50,307 nt of DNA from Deltaproteobacteria bacterium (GCA_019314375.1 JAFCZJ010000024.1:1-50307), one strand, 5' to 3'. Positions 33,705 through 41,448 are shown, counted from the stretch's first letter. The notes: generated by a model from the letters alone, not told the origin. Made by a program: numbers and translations.

Positions 33705-35059
33705 CAGGATTTATTGACCAATCGCTCGGGCAATCGCTCCGGCCCCTTAACGTTGTCCAAAGTCTCGGCCTCACGAATGACGTCCACGGAACCGTCCTCG
33801 CCCACCAAGACCACCGCCGGGCGCAGCCGAATAAACTGCATCCACTGCGTGACGTTGTAAGCACCCACCGGTCGAATCACCAGGGGATCGCCCGCCTCCA
33901 GCGGCGGCAGCAGGACGGATGGCCGAACCACGTCGATGTTCATGCACAAAGGACCATAGACCACGGTCTCTTCCTGCATGCCGCCCCGATCGGTCACGGG
34001 CAATATTTCATGCCGATACCAAAAAGAGGTAAACAAGAGGTTCACACCCGAGTCGATGATGATCGAGCGACTGCCGTCGGCCAGCCGCTTGTTGCCCACC
34101 ACGCGGGTCAACATGAAGCCGGCCTCGTCCACCATGGCCCGACCGGTTTCCAAAAGAAGGGTGGGCATGTCCTCGGGCGCAAAACCCGCGGACAAAAGCG
34201 CGCTGGTGATCGCCTCGGCGTAGTCATCCAAAGCCGGGGCGCTGTCCGCACCCGGGGCGTATTGCCCGTGCAAAGTCGCCCGGGAAGCAAAGCCGCCGCC
34301 CAGGTCGATGAAATCAATACGCATGCCCGTTTCCTGGCGCAGTTGCTTTGCCAGGGCAGCCATCTTGGATGCCGCTTGACCATAGGCGCTGGGCTCCAAA
34401 ATAAAAGTCCCGATATGGCAGTGCAGACCATCCAAGGTCAAAGCGCCGCCGGTGTGAATTCGGCGCGCCGCGTCCAAGGCCTCGCCCGTGTCCAGGTTGA
34501 AGCCAAAGCGATCCCAGCGAGGATGGATGCCCGTATCCATGTTGACCCGGATGCTCACCGGCACCACGCGGCCCAGCTCCTTGGCGATGCGCTCGGCCAA
34601 ATACAGCTCTTCATAGTGGTCGATGTGCACCCTCGCGCCTTCGGTCAAGGCCTTGCGCAAGGATTCTTCAGGCTTGTAAGGCCCGTTAAAGAGGATATGT
34701 TCAGGGGGCACGCCGAGCCGACGAGCCATGTCGTATTCCATCTCCGAGACCACCTCGGCCCATGCACCTTCCTGATGGAAGATGCGGCAGACGGCGTCTA
34801 AATAATTGGTCTTGTAGGACCATGAAAACTGCACCTTGGGGTAGCGAAGCTCAAAAGCCCTCTTGGCCTCCCGGGCTCGCTGCCTGAGTCGATGCTCGGA
34901 AAAAACAAACAGTGGCGTGCCAAAACGCTCGATCAGGGCCTCCACGGAAACGCCGTCGATACGCGACAGGGTGCGACGGGAAACGCCCTGACCGAACTTA
35001 TTGGCCAGGCCGCCAGCGTGCTTGATGATGGTGGGTTTTTCCCAGGATAGCTTGCTCAT
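33704..35059 (-). CDS. PLP-dependent decarboxylase (DAP/ornithine decarboxylase fold type III)
   Basis: ATG 35059 overlaps the ATP-grasp stop (ATGA) and lies after GGAG; the product is 451 residues. It is a group IV alanine-racemase-fold decarboxylase. K83 in SYKTNYL is the expected PLP Schiff-base lysine. HCHIGT, DLGGGFAS and ETGRAMV make the phosphate and ring contacts, GPLCMNIDVV (near 370) carries the catalytic Cys, and GAYN the final Tyr. Relatives remove the carboxylate from meso-diaminopimelate, ornithine, arginine or carboxynorspermidine. It lacks features that would fix the substrate. The operon partner ATP-grasp ligase suggests that it may act on a ligated amino acid, or supply a decarboxylated amine. 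Confidence 0.9.
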   Translation of the reverse strand: MSKLSWEKPTIIKHAGGLANKFGQGVSRRTLSRIDGVSVEALIERFGTPLFVFSEHRLRQRAREAKRAFELRYPKVQFSWSYKTNYLDAVCRIFHQEGAWAEVVSEMEYDMARRLGVPPEHILFNGPYKPEESLRKALTEGARVHIDHYEELYLAERIAKELGRVVPVSIRVNMDTGIHPRWDRFGFNLDTGEALDAARRIHTGGALTLDGLHCHIGTFILEPSAYGQAASKMAALAKQLRQETGMRIDFIDLGGGFASRATLHGQYAPGADSAPALDDYAEAITSALLSAGFAPEDMPTLLLETGRAMVDEAGFMLTRVVGNKRLADGSRSIIIDSGVNLLFTSFWYRHEILPVTDRGGMQEETVVYGPLCMNIDVVRPSVLLPPLEAGDPLVIRPVGAYNVTQWMQFIRLRPAVVLVGEDGSVDVIREAETLDNVKGPERLPERLVNKS

Positions 35060-36120
35060 GGCTGCTCTCCGTGTCGTTGCAGTTCGCCCTTGGTGGTCAA
35101 GGCCTCGTAGTCGGCCAGGGTGCAAATCTGATCAAAGGAATAACGCAGGAACATCACGCCGGGGTCGGCGGGCGGCATGGGCTCGACCTTGTCGCCACGG
35201 GCCAATCGCACCGCGGCCCAGGGCAAATTGCGCCCCGCGCCCACGGAGAGGTAAACCCAGGCCGGAAAGCGAGGATTTATCTCCAGCAAGTAAAAGGCCC
35301 CATCCCGCTGCGACTTCATCACCTCCATTTCGCAGGGTCCACGCCATTTCAACTTGGCCATGGCCTCCGCGACGAAGGTGCTCAGGGCCGGATCGGAGAT
35401 GGTGATGCCACCCCAGGCCTTGCCCTTGTCCGTCAACTGCATCTTGCGCATGGGCACCGCGCCCACGAGACCGCCCTCTCCATCGCCTAAGGCCACCACA
35501 TCGAATTCTTCGCCCGGGATGAATTCCTGGATCACCACCGGCAGGCCCCACTTGGCGCGAATGCGTTGGAAGTGGCCTTCCACCTCCATGGGGGAATAGG
35601 CGATATAGGCATCATAGAACTGCCCTTTGACCATGACCGGGAACTTGAAATCATCGTCCAGCTTACGAATCGCGGAAGCGTCGGAGATGGCCAAACTCTT
35701 CGGCACCTCAATGCCCAGCTTGGTCTTGAGATCATAAAACTTGGCCTTGGAGCGCAATTTCAGATCGTCTTCTCTGGGCAAAAAGCTCTTGATCCCCATG
35801 CGCTTGAGTTCGCCGCCCAATTTCAGCAGGGGCGGCAGCTCTGAATCCAAGGTGGGCAGAAGTACGTCGATGGGCTCTTGCGCGTGAATGTAGGCCAGGC
35901 GCTCGGCCATCACCTCGGCCCCCTGGGAGGGATAAGGCATCAGAAACACCCGGTCGGCGATGTCCGCCATGTAATTGCCCGGGTCCAAAGGATCGTAAGC
36001 CAGGCCGATGATGCGTACCGGCGTGTCGGCACCGGCGCGAATGGCCCGAATCACAGGCACACCCGGGGCCGGGCTGTCTGTTGCGTTCAAGCCCGTCACG
36101 GCGATGGTCAAAGGCTTCAC
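35056..36120 (-). CDS. ATP-grasp ligase
   Basis: The protein is 354 residues with the ATP-grasp layout found in carbamoyl-phosphate-synthase-like and peptide ligases. The N-terminal Rossmann-like pre-ATP-grasp part starts TIAVTGLNATDSPAPGVP. The ATP-grasp core includes FPVMVKGQF, VIQEFIPGEEFDVVAL and the metal-binding FYLLEINPRFPAWV. Such enzymes join a carboxylate to an amine through an acyl phosphate. It overlaps both neighbours by 4 bases, between the PqqD-like and decarboxylase genes. In other systems, PqqD-fold proteins present peptides to modifying enzymes, so a peptide or carrier-protein substrate is plausible. The sequence does not identify it. Confidence 0.9.
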   Translation of the reverse strand: MKPLTIAVTGLNATDSPAPGVPVIRAIRAGADTPVRIIGLAYDPLDPGNYMADIADRVFLMPYPSQGAEVMAERLAYIHAQEPIDVLLPTLDSELPPLLKLGGELKRMGIKSFLPREDDLKLRSKAKFYDLKTKLGIEVPKSLAISDASAIRKLDDDFKFPVMVKGQFYDAYIAYSPMEVEGHFQRIRAKWGLPVVIQEFIPGEEFDVVALGDGEGGLVGAVPMRKMQLTDKGKAWGGITISDPALSTFVAEAMAKLKWRGPCEMEVMKSQRDGAFYLLEINPRFPAWVYLSVGAGRNLPWAAVRLARGDKVEPMPPADPGVMFLRYSFDQICTLADYEALTTKGELQRHGEQP

Positions 36121-36365
36121 AATTCGTCCTCTTCCCGAATGAAGCCCAAGTCCTTCAAACGAAACAAGAATTGCTCGATATCCCGGTCACAAACCGCCGG
36201 ATCCATCTCAAAGGTCGACTCCAACTTGGCCGGCAGGTCCTCCACGCTCACCCCATCGATAAGCGCGCGCAAAATATGAGTCCCCGTGCGGTTCAAGCTG
36301 TAAGTGCTGCCCGTCCGAGAATCAAAAAGAAAGCCGTTTTCACTCAATGCCAAATTGCTATACAT
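36117..36365 (-). CDS. PqqD-like small protein (RRE fold)
   Basis: The ATG at 36365 follows AAGGAGA. The 82-residue product shows the PqqD pattern: a beta hairpin (ENGFLFDSRTGSTYSLN), RTGTHILRALIDG helix, DLPAKL, and a final helix with FLFRLKDLGFI. PqqD and related RiPP recognition elements are peptide chaperones that hold a leader peptide for modifying enzymes. Here it is first in an operon with an ATP-grasp ligase and a PLP decarboxylase, and no radical-SAM gene or obvious precursor peptide. A coupled overlap of 4 bases joins it to the ATP-grasp gene. The client peptide may be encoded elsewhere, or the protein itself may carry the substrate. Confidence 0.85.
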   Translation of the reverse strand: MYSNLALSENGFLFDSRTGSTYSLNRTGTHILRALIDGVSVEDLPAKLESTFEMDPAVCDRDIEQFLFRLKDLGFIREEDEL

Positions 36366-36397
36366 GCTCGCGTCTCCTTGGCTGATGCGTGAGGCCC

Positions 36398-36426
36398 ATC
36401 ATAATCTAATCTTGTACCCTTCGTAA
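36398..36426 (-). promoter_or_regulatory. Candidate promoter of the PqqD-like operon
   Basis: On the minus strand a -10 box TATGAT (forward 36398-36403) lies 17 bases from a weak -35 TTACGA (forward 36421-36426). It sits 33 bases before the PqqD-like ATG, with AAGGAGA between. Only the -10 is strong. Confidence 0.4.
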
Positions 36427-36758
36427 GAAATCTGATTGTTCGCATTCAGGGTACGGCAAATCACGAGGCCATCAATAACTGGTCGCTTACCACAAACGAT
36501 ACATACGCCAATCAGGACATTTCTGGTCTCTTTTCGTACAGGAGCTCAAGGGAGGGAGCGATAGCGACCTCGATCTTGTCTGTTATATCGCTCATGTTTC
36601 ATCTATCGTAATCGTTATAACGGTCACATGGAATCGATGGGATGAAGACGACTGGAGGACGGGCTTTCCCCGCTGGCTCCCGAAAAGCACCATGTAGGTC
36701 AGTGTAGGCACTTCAAAACGGACGAGTTTGTAAGCTGATGAGTTGTAAGGCGAAACAC

Positions 36759-36776
36759 TGTCCCGGCGCCGGGACA
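36759..36776. repeat. Perfect 18-base palindrome TGTCCCGGCGCCGGGACA
   Basis: The two 9-base halves are exact reverse complements with no spacer. It lies 48 bases past the end of the AbiEii-like gene. There is no T tract, so it is more likely a protein site or a REP-like element than an intrinsic terminator. Confidence 0.75.
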
Positions 36777-36824
36777 AATGGAGACATGTTTTGGGGGCCG
36801 CTCGCGGGTGTTTTTGCGGGCGAT

Positions 36825-37652
36825 TCAGGTCTCCAGTGCTTCCAAAAATTCACGCGCAAGTAGCGCACAGGAGACCGCCAGCTCATCTCCATCCACCAAC
36901 CCGCCGGTCGCTCTGACCGCCATCTTTACACCCGCGCTTTCGCGCCGCCCGAAAGTTGCTCGAAGCAACTCGATCGCCTGATTCGCAACCTGCGTACTAC
37001 GCTCGTCGGCCAAAACATTCTGCATTCGCCGGCTCAAATCCTCGGTATCAACTCCACGAAGAAGCCTGGCGATGTCGAGTGCATCCTTGTCCGAATGGCG
37101 CTCAGTCCCAGTGCGGTCGTCTATCTTGAGGAGCTTTGCGACCAGCAGTGCCGCTGGGCCCGCCACCTGTACATCAAGAATGCGCGAATCGCCATCTGCA
37201 AGCGCACCCAACTGCATCCGCTCCACATCGACCAACGCCCCTTCAAGCCCCACAACTTTGCGAGCTGCCCGAGCGTCGTGCCCGACCAGCCGAGCTGCGC
37301 GACGCCCTTTGCCGGGACTCACCCTGGCGGGAACCAACAGGTCAACGCAAACCTCAACCTCTTCTACCTCCCCGGCAGAACGCCGGGCGACCCACACACC
37401 AACCGAATCCGCCTTCCTTGGAAAAAATCCCGCGTCCCTCAGTGCGGTTTCAATGGGTGGAATTTCGGAAAGGAGTGCGGGGTCTATGACCAGATCGCCA
37501 TCTGAAGTATATGGCGCGACCGCGAGATCCGCATCGCCGACATGCAGGTATACCGCCTGAGCACCGACCAACACGATGGCTTCCCGATGGTCCATGAGGG
37601 CTTCGAGTGCATCAAGAAGCACACGCCGCGCCAACACATAAAGCTCATTCAC
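36825..37652 (-). CDS. AbiEii-like nucleotidyltransferase, toxin of a type IV toxin-antitoxin pair
   Basis: The GTG at 37652 lies six bases after a perfect AGGAGG, giving 275 residues; ATG 37667, five codons earlier, is an alternative. The N-terminal segment IVLVGAQAVYLHVGD followed by TSDGDLVID has the nucleotidyltransferase-fold motif (hG-x-x-A, then D-x-D). The later part is helical, with KLLKIDDR and RHSDKDALDIARLL. In AbiE systems the nucleotidyltransferase is the toxin and blocks growth by modifying a target such as tRNA in some homologues. The paired upstream gene overlaps by 8 bases and encodes the AbiEi-like antitoxin. The assignment rests on gene order and motif rather than close similarity. 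Confidence 0.8.
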   Translation of the reverse strand: MNELYVLARRVLLDALEALMDHREAIVLVGAQAVYLHVGDADLAVAPYTSDGDLVIDPALLSEIPPIETALRDAGFFPRKADSVGVWVARRSAGEVEEVEVCVDLLVPARVSPGKGRRAARLVGHDARAARKVVGLEGALVDVERMQLGALADGDSRILDVQVAGPAALLVAKLLKIDDRTGTERHSDKDALDIARLLRGVDTEDLSRRMQNVLADERSTQVANQAIELLRATFGRRESAGVKMAVRATGGLVDGDELAVSCALLAREFLEALET

Positions 37653-38655
37653 GCCAGGCCTCCTCATGCTCAGCCATCCACACTAAGAGCGCTTCGCCCT
37701 CGGCGGGTCCTCGGCCGGGACTCGTCAACAAATCAGCCGCCACTTGTACGGGGGGGGCCCACCTCATCCCCTCCTCGTCGGTGACGGAGTCGGAAAATAT
37801 GCTCGCATCCTTCGGCTCAATGAGAACGACATTGGCTCCAATGTCCGTCTCGGTCAACTTCAAATCACGACGAAAACCTTCGATGCTTTCAACATAGAGA
37901 TGCAGAAGCCGCGCTGGAGCAACGGAGACAAAACGATCCGTCGCAAACGACCCGGTCACCGAATAGGGTTGCGAGGTCTCCTTCAGCGCAGACATCGCCA
38001 CGGACAGACCACGGGGCGCAATACAATAAGAAGAAAGCCCCCTGGAGTCGATCGGTGCGGACTCGGCCCAGTATTGAATCAAGCGCTGCCAATCCGTTCG
38101 CTTGACGCGCCCTCGTTTGTCGCGATCAACCAGCGCCTCCCCGTCGAGCTTGGCCAGCAAGCGCGAGACATACCCGGGGTTCGCACCTGTCGCCTTGGCG
38201 ATCTCCCGCACCCCCCAAGCTTCCTTGTGCTTGCACAGGGCCCTTACGATCTGACCCGCCTTGGCACCGGCAAGACTTCTGGAAGGGCGCCGATTTGGAT
38301 TCGGATCGCGGTCCGCGCCAACTGCTTCAATGAACAGCCCCGGGTCGACAAGGGATAGGCGGATGTTGCCGGTCGCGTCGACGTAACCCACACCTGCCTC
38401 GGTGAGGCGGCGACGAACGGCGGGGCTCAGGTACGGGGCAACCACCAGACTGGGCCGGTCGACGATGTCTGCGTGGAACAAAGTAATGACTTCTCGCGGG
38501 GCCAGGCTCCTTTTTCTTATCAAAACGAACTCGTTACGGCGGCCGTCCGGTGCCGTAATTTGGAGTCGAGAGCCAGCGCGACCCCTTGGCTTTAGCACCC
38601 TGGCCCGCCATCCTTCGGGTAGCTTCTGGCTAATGATTTCCGCTGCGTTTTTCAT
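37645..38655 (-). CDS. AbiEi-family antitoxin/transcriptional regulator
   Basis: The protein is 336 residues. The middle has a winged-helix region with GVREIAKATGANPGYVSRLL as the helix-turn-helix and ALVDRDKRGRVKRTDW as the wing, preceded by the AGVGYVDATGNIRLSL and GADRDPNPNRRPSRSL blocks typical of the AbiEi family. The C-terminal half includes YSVTGSFATDRF and VAADLLTSPGRGPAEGEALL. AbiEi antitoxins neutralise the AbiEii nucleotidyltransferase and repress their own promoter by binding inverted repeats. Here repeats of GTTGCC lie just upstream of the gene. The ATG at 38655 has only an AGG ribosome site. It overlaps the toxin gene. Confidence 0.88.
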   Translation of the reverse strand: MKNAAEIISQKLPEGWRARVLKPRGRAGSRLQITAPDGRRNEFVLIRKRSLAPREVITLFHADIVDRPSLVVAPYLSPAVRRRLTEAGVGYVDATGNIRLSLVDPGLFIEAVGADRDPNPNRRPSRSLAGAKAGQIVRALCKHKEAWGVREIAKATGANPGYVSRLLAKLDGEALVDRDKRGRVKRTDWQRLIQYWAESAPIDSRGLSSYCIAPRGLSVAMSALKETSQPYSVTGSFATDRFVSVAPARLLHLYVESIEGFRRDLKLTETDIGANVVLIEPKDASIFSDSVTDEEGMRWAPPVQVAADLLTSPGRGPAEGEALLVWMAEHEEAWRE

Positions 38656-38693
38656 CTTGTTGCCTATGGAGGTCGCTCCTGCCTGCTTGAGGA

Positions 38694-38722
38694 ACTTTAG
38701 CCCCCAGCAACATCAATGTCAA
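38694..38722 (-). promoter_or_regulatory. Promoter of the AbiEi/AbiEii operon
   Basis: On the minus strand a perfect -35 TTGACA (forward 38717-38722) is 17 bases from TAAAGT (forward 38694-38699), a four-of-six -10. It lies about 40 bases upstream of the AbiEi start. The GTTGCCC repeats abut it, which supports self-repression. Confidence 0.6.
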
Positions 38723-38726
38723 GTTT

Positions 38727-38763
38727 GTTGCCCTCAGTCTCCTGTTGCCCGCATTGGGCAACA
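38727..38763 (-). promoter_or_regulatory. Inverted-repeat operator at the AbiEi promoter
   Basis: TGTTGCCC (38743-38750) and GGGCAACA (38756-38763) form a perfect palindrome with a five-base centre. A further direct GTTGCCC is at 38727-38733, and another GTTGCC at 38659-38664 near the start codon. The copies surround the promoter. AbiEi proteins are known to bind such repeats. Confidence 0.65.
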
Positions 38764-38899
38764 ACTAGTTTTCAGACAACACACATGCCTTCTCGATGCA
38801 AAAGTGAGCCACGTCCATCAAAGGATCTAATCATGGGCCATGACCAAGTTTCTGGCACCTGCTGCGGGCCTGGCCGTGAATGGCGAGCCCTTCTTCCCC

Positions 38900-38928
38900 T
38901 TGCACAGCCTGCCGAATGCGGTTATACT
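38900..38928 (+). promoter_or_regulatory. Promoter of the RHH/MazF operon, probably leaderless
   Basis: TTGCAC (38900-38905) and TATACT (38923-38928) are 17 bases apart. The -10 ends only six bases before the ATG at 38935, so transcription would start at or next to the start codon. No ribosome site precedes the gene, which fits a leaderless mRNA. Confidence 0.6.
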
Positions 38929-38934
38929 ATTGGT

Positions 38935-39174
38935 ATGAAAACGGCAATATCCATACCAGATGAAATATTTGAAGATGCCGAGGATATGGCGAGGCGTCTG
39001 AAGAAATCGAGGTCACAACTCTTCAGCGAAGCGATGAGGGAGTATCTCGCGCGTCATGATCGGGATCAGGTAACCGAGGCGCTAAACGATGTTCTGGCCG
39101 AGGTCGACAAGGATGGGCCGGATCCGGCCCTGGGCGAAGTCGCACGGAACGTGCTGCTGAATACGGAATGGTAG
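38935..39174 (+). CDS. Ribbon-helix-helix antitoxin paired with MazF
   Basis: ATG 38935 gives 79 residues. The start MKTAISIPDEIFEDAEDMARRL, split here by residue order, is the CopG/MetJ-type ribbon-helix-helix pattern: a short beta strand (TAISIPD) followed by two helices (SRSQLFSEAMREYLARH). The C-terminal 30 residues (VLAEVDKDGPDPALGEVARNVLLNTEW) should be the toxin-binding tail. It overlaps the MazF gene by 7 bases, the usual antitoxin-first order. It likely represses its own promoter and neutralises MazF. The reading frame is open further upstream but shows no other credible start. Confidence 0.9.
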   Translation: MKTAISIPDEIFEDAEDMARRLKKSRSQLFSEAMREYLARHDRDQVTEALNDVLAEVDKDGPDPALGEVARNVLLNTEW

Positions 39175-39512
39175 TTTCGCAAGGAGACATTTTCTGGGCC
39201 GACTTGCCCGAGCCCGATGGCTCCGGCCCGGGTTTTCGAAGACCCGTCTTGGTTGTTCAGGGAGACGCCTTCAATCTGAGCGGAATCGCCACGGTCGTTT
39301 GCGTACCTCTAACGAGCAACCTGCGCTGGGCCGACGCGCCCGGTAACGTCAAGCTGTCGCGTAAGATCACGGGACTCCCCAAAGACTCGGTTGCCAATGT
39401 CTCGCAGGTCATCGCCATCGATCGCGCATTTCTCACCGAACGAACCGGTCGTCTCACTCAAAAAAAGACCCACTTGGTTCTATCGGGCATAGACGTAATG
39501 CTTGGAAGGTGA
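39168..39512 (+). CDS. mazF: MazF/PemK family mRNA-interferase toxin
   Basis: The 114-residue protein has the MazF fold: QGDIFWADL start, GPGFRRPVLVVQ (R24/R25 region) and VPLTSN (T49 region), which hold the conserved Arg and Thr of the active site. MazF enzymes cut mRNA at short sequence motifs and stop growth when the antitoxin is lost. The ATG at 39168 overlaps the antitoxin stop, so translation is coupled. Length and residues look intact, so the toxin should be active. The cleavage sequence cannot be predicted from this. Confidence 0.93.
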   Translation: MVVSQGDIFWADLPEPDGSGPGFRRPVLVVQGDAFNLSGIATVVCVPLTSNLRWADAPGNVKLSRKITGLPKDSVANVSQVIAIDRAFLTERTGRLTQKKTHLVLSGIDVMLGR

Positions 39513-39556
39513 ACGACATTTCTTGCAAGGCCAGGCCTGCACCCATGACTCGGGGC

Positions 39557-40033
39557 TTACTGGTCTTCATTGCGTAAACGCAATATTTCCTTCATCGCAG
39601 GTATGGCACTAAGCCTTTGATACTCCTCTTCGGTGACATCCAGATACGCGTCTTCCTCGTGACAGATAGAGGCGAGGATTGCTGTTCCGTCGTCCCGCAA
39701 AAACGCGAGATCTTCTGGCAGCATCGGCTGCTGCCACTGAAACAGGCCATCAGTGAATGCGACCAAAACATCGACGACTTCTCTGCTTAATGTGAACCGA
39801 TAGATCGTCGCTTCCTCACCAATAAGAGTTGTACCAGGCCAAGACAAACCGCGCTTCTTCTCCTGGAAATATGGCTGCAGGTTAGCGAGCAAGGCCTCTC
39901 CTGTGCTGTTGAGACCCAGACCATCGCGAACTACCATCAGCAGGGTCGATGATTGCAGCGCCAAAGCGTGGAGCAATTGAAAATAGAGGGTGCCGCGCGG
40001 TTCGGCGACTAAATCAATCACCCGACGCATCAT
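39557..40033 (-). CDS. Putative immunity protein for the RHS-tip toxin
   Basis: The 158-residue protein has no signal peptide or recognised domain. It starts 4 bases inside the end of the RHS-tip gene (ATGA overlap), the usual place of an immunity gene after a polymorphic toxin. It is acidic overall, as many nuclease immunity proteins are. The function is inferred from position alone; I do not recognise the family. Confidence 0.65.
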   Translation of the reverse strand: MMRRVIDLVAEPRGTLYFQLLHALALQSSTLLMVVRDGLGLNSTGEALLANLQPYFQEKKRGLSWPGTTLIGEEATIYRFTLSREVVDVLVAFTDGLFQWQQPMLPEDLAFLRDDGTAILASICHEEDAYLDVTEEEYQRLSAIPAMKEILRLRNEDQ

Positions 40034-41448
40034 GGCACCTTTGTTCTGACCGGAATGTGCTTGACCGGGCCGACGTGAATATGTGGTTTTTTCCCATGAG
40101 GTCGATTGGGATGGCTTTCTGGGCCGCGAACTTTGACTCCCACCCTATTGCCGAGATCATGGTACGCCTTCGCATCACCCGAACTAATGCCTGTCTTCTT
40201 ATCCCGCTTGGCCATCTTAATCAACTCAGACTGTTCGGAGGTATTTCCTGCACCTCCACCACCATTTTGACCCGACCTGTTTTCGCCTTTATTGGCCGCT
40301 CCGTTCGCGCAAACTGCGGTACCATAAACAGAACCCAAAACAGCCTTCGCCAACGCCAATGATGGTACTGCAGCTGGCGGCGACAATGCAAGCACCGCAG
40401 TCGTACCATTCGCCGTCACCATGATCCCGCCCGCACCGCCCATACCATTGACAACCATTTCAGCGAGGCCGTATGCACCCGAGACAGCCATCCATGCCGC
40501 GCCAACAACAGCGGCCCCCTTCCCTGAAATCCGTCCTCCCCGCGCCCATCCTCCTTTGTTCTCGCTGGTATAGGTTTTAAAATTCTCACCCATTGCTTCC
40601 GAAAAAGCCCCCCCGGTCAGCGTATCAATCCCGGAGACCAAGAAGTTCTCGAGAGAATCCGCAAAACCTCCAGCAATATCCAATCCCCAACCCAGGCCCG
40701 TCGGATCAGTTCCATTTAATGGATCCTGCCCACAGTATGCGTAGGGATTGGTATAATCCGTAAGAAAAATCCTAGGACTAAGTTGAGCCAATGGATCAGC
40801 GGAGGTCCAGGTCCTCCTCTTGTGATCGTACATCCTCGCAGGGAACCGCAGATAGGACCCGCGGGCCTCTTGTCTCTTTTCGTTGAACTTCCTAGCCGAT
40901 GAATCACTTCCGCTTGAATAGTGGGTTCCGCCAAAAGGCTTGTACTTGTACTCTGCGAGTTGGACGGCATCCTCGTCAGTCACGATGCGATTGCTGTCCA
41001 ATTCATCCTGGTGATAGTACGAGAAATCCCCACTACTGCTGTACATGCCCAACCGAGACCCAGCGAAATAGAGGTGCTTCTTTGTCGTGTTATAGTAGCA
41101 ATCCTTTTCGTAGTATCTATCCACGAAATCGATGCCAGGCCTCATTATATAGCCTGACTTGTGGTACACCCTTTTTCCAGCGTGGTCATACATCTTGCTG
41201 TTGGCCAAAACCAAACGCCACAAGCCCAGCAATTGCCGATCGTTTTGTTCGACGCGAAACAGTGCCTCGTAAGCAGGCACCCCATCGATTTCCAAGCGCC
41301 GACTCCTCAGCTTGGTGATTTTCCCGCCGGCCCACGTCACAACGTCCCCCACTTCCCCAATTCTCCCAACGCCGATCGTGGACGACAGGGGATCTGCACG
41401 GCGGCGATTGACGGAAAAATCCGCGTGTGCTTTTCTTCTTGCAACCAT
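40030..41448 (-). CDS. Orphan RHS-core C-terminal tip with polymorphic toxin
   Basis: The 472-residue protein is the C-terminal end of an RHS protein. Residues about 140-255 are the RHS-associated core: YHQDELDSNRIVTDEDAVQL, FPARMYD, RTWTSADPL and the closing PYAYCGQDPLNGTDPTGLG. After it comes a variable region with hydrophobic helices, then a His-rich tip (about 400-472) with RGPESHPNRPHGKKPHIHVGP, split here as HGKKPHIHVGPVKHIPV. Tips like this are usually nucleases or other toxins, but I cannot name this one. The N-terminal shell of 1000 or more residues is missing. The start has no ribosome site and lies 20 bases from a divergent gene, and base composition is AT-richer than its neighbours. 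It is probably a displaced or horizontally acquired cassette. Confidence 0.85.
   Translation of the reverse strand: MVARRKAHADFSVNRRRADPLSSTIGVGRIGEVGDVVTWAGGKITKLRSRRLEIDGVPAYEALFRVEQNDRQLLGLWRLVLANSKMYDHAGKRVYHKSGYIMRPGIDFVDRYYEKDCYYNTTKKHLYFAGSRLGMYSSSGDFSYYHQDELDSNRIVTDEDAVQLAEYKYKPFGGTHYSSGSDSSARKFNEKRQEARGSYLRFPARMYDHKRRTWTSADPLAQLSPRIFLTDYTNPYAYCGQDPLNGTDPTGLGWGLDIAGGFADSLENFLVSGIDTLTGGAFSEAMGENFKTYTSENKGGWARGGRISGKGAAVVGAAWMAVSGAYGLAEMVVNGMGGAGGIMVTANGTTAVLALSPPAAVPSLALAKAVLGSVYGTAVCANGAANKGENRSGQNGGGGAGNTSEQSELIKMAKRDKKTGISSGDAKAYHDLGNRVGVKVRGPESHPNRPHGKKPHIHVGPVKHIPVRTKVP

Larger units (their letters stand above)
36366..36824. other. Gene-free gap at the edge of the accessory island
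   Basis: About 460 bases lie between the PqqD-like operon and the AbiEii-like gene. Apart from the candidate promoter, ribosome site and an 18-base palindrome, no gene is supported. A 61-codon frame on the minus strand would start with TTG inside the palindrome and has no ribosome site. Base composition is more AT-rich than in the neighbouring genes, which fits an insertion boundary. Confidence 0.6.

Noticed and set aside
36592-36777. A 61-codon minus-strand frame upstream of the PqqD-like gene, considered as the missing precursor peptide
   Set aside because: It would start with TTG inside the palindrome, has no ribosome site and reads as random sequence.
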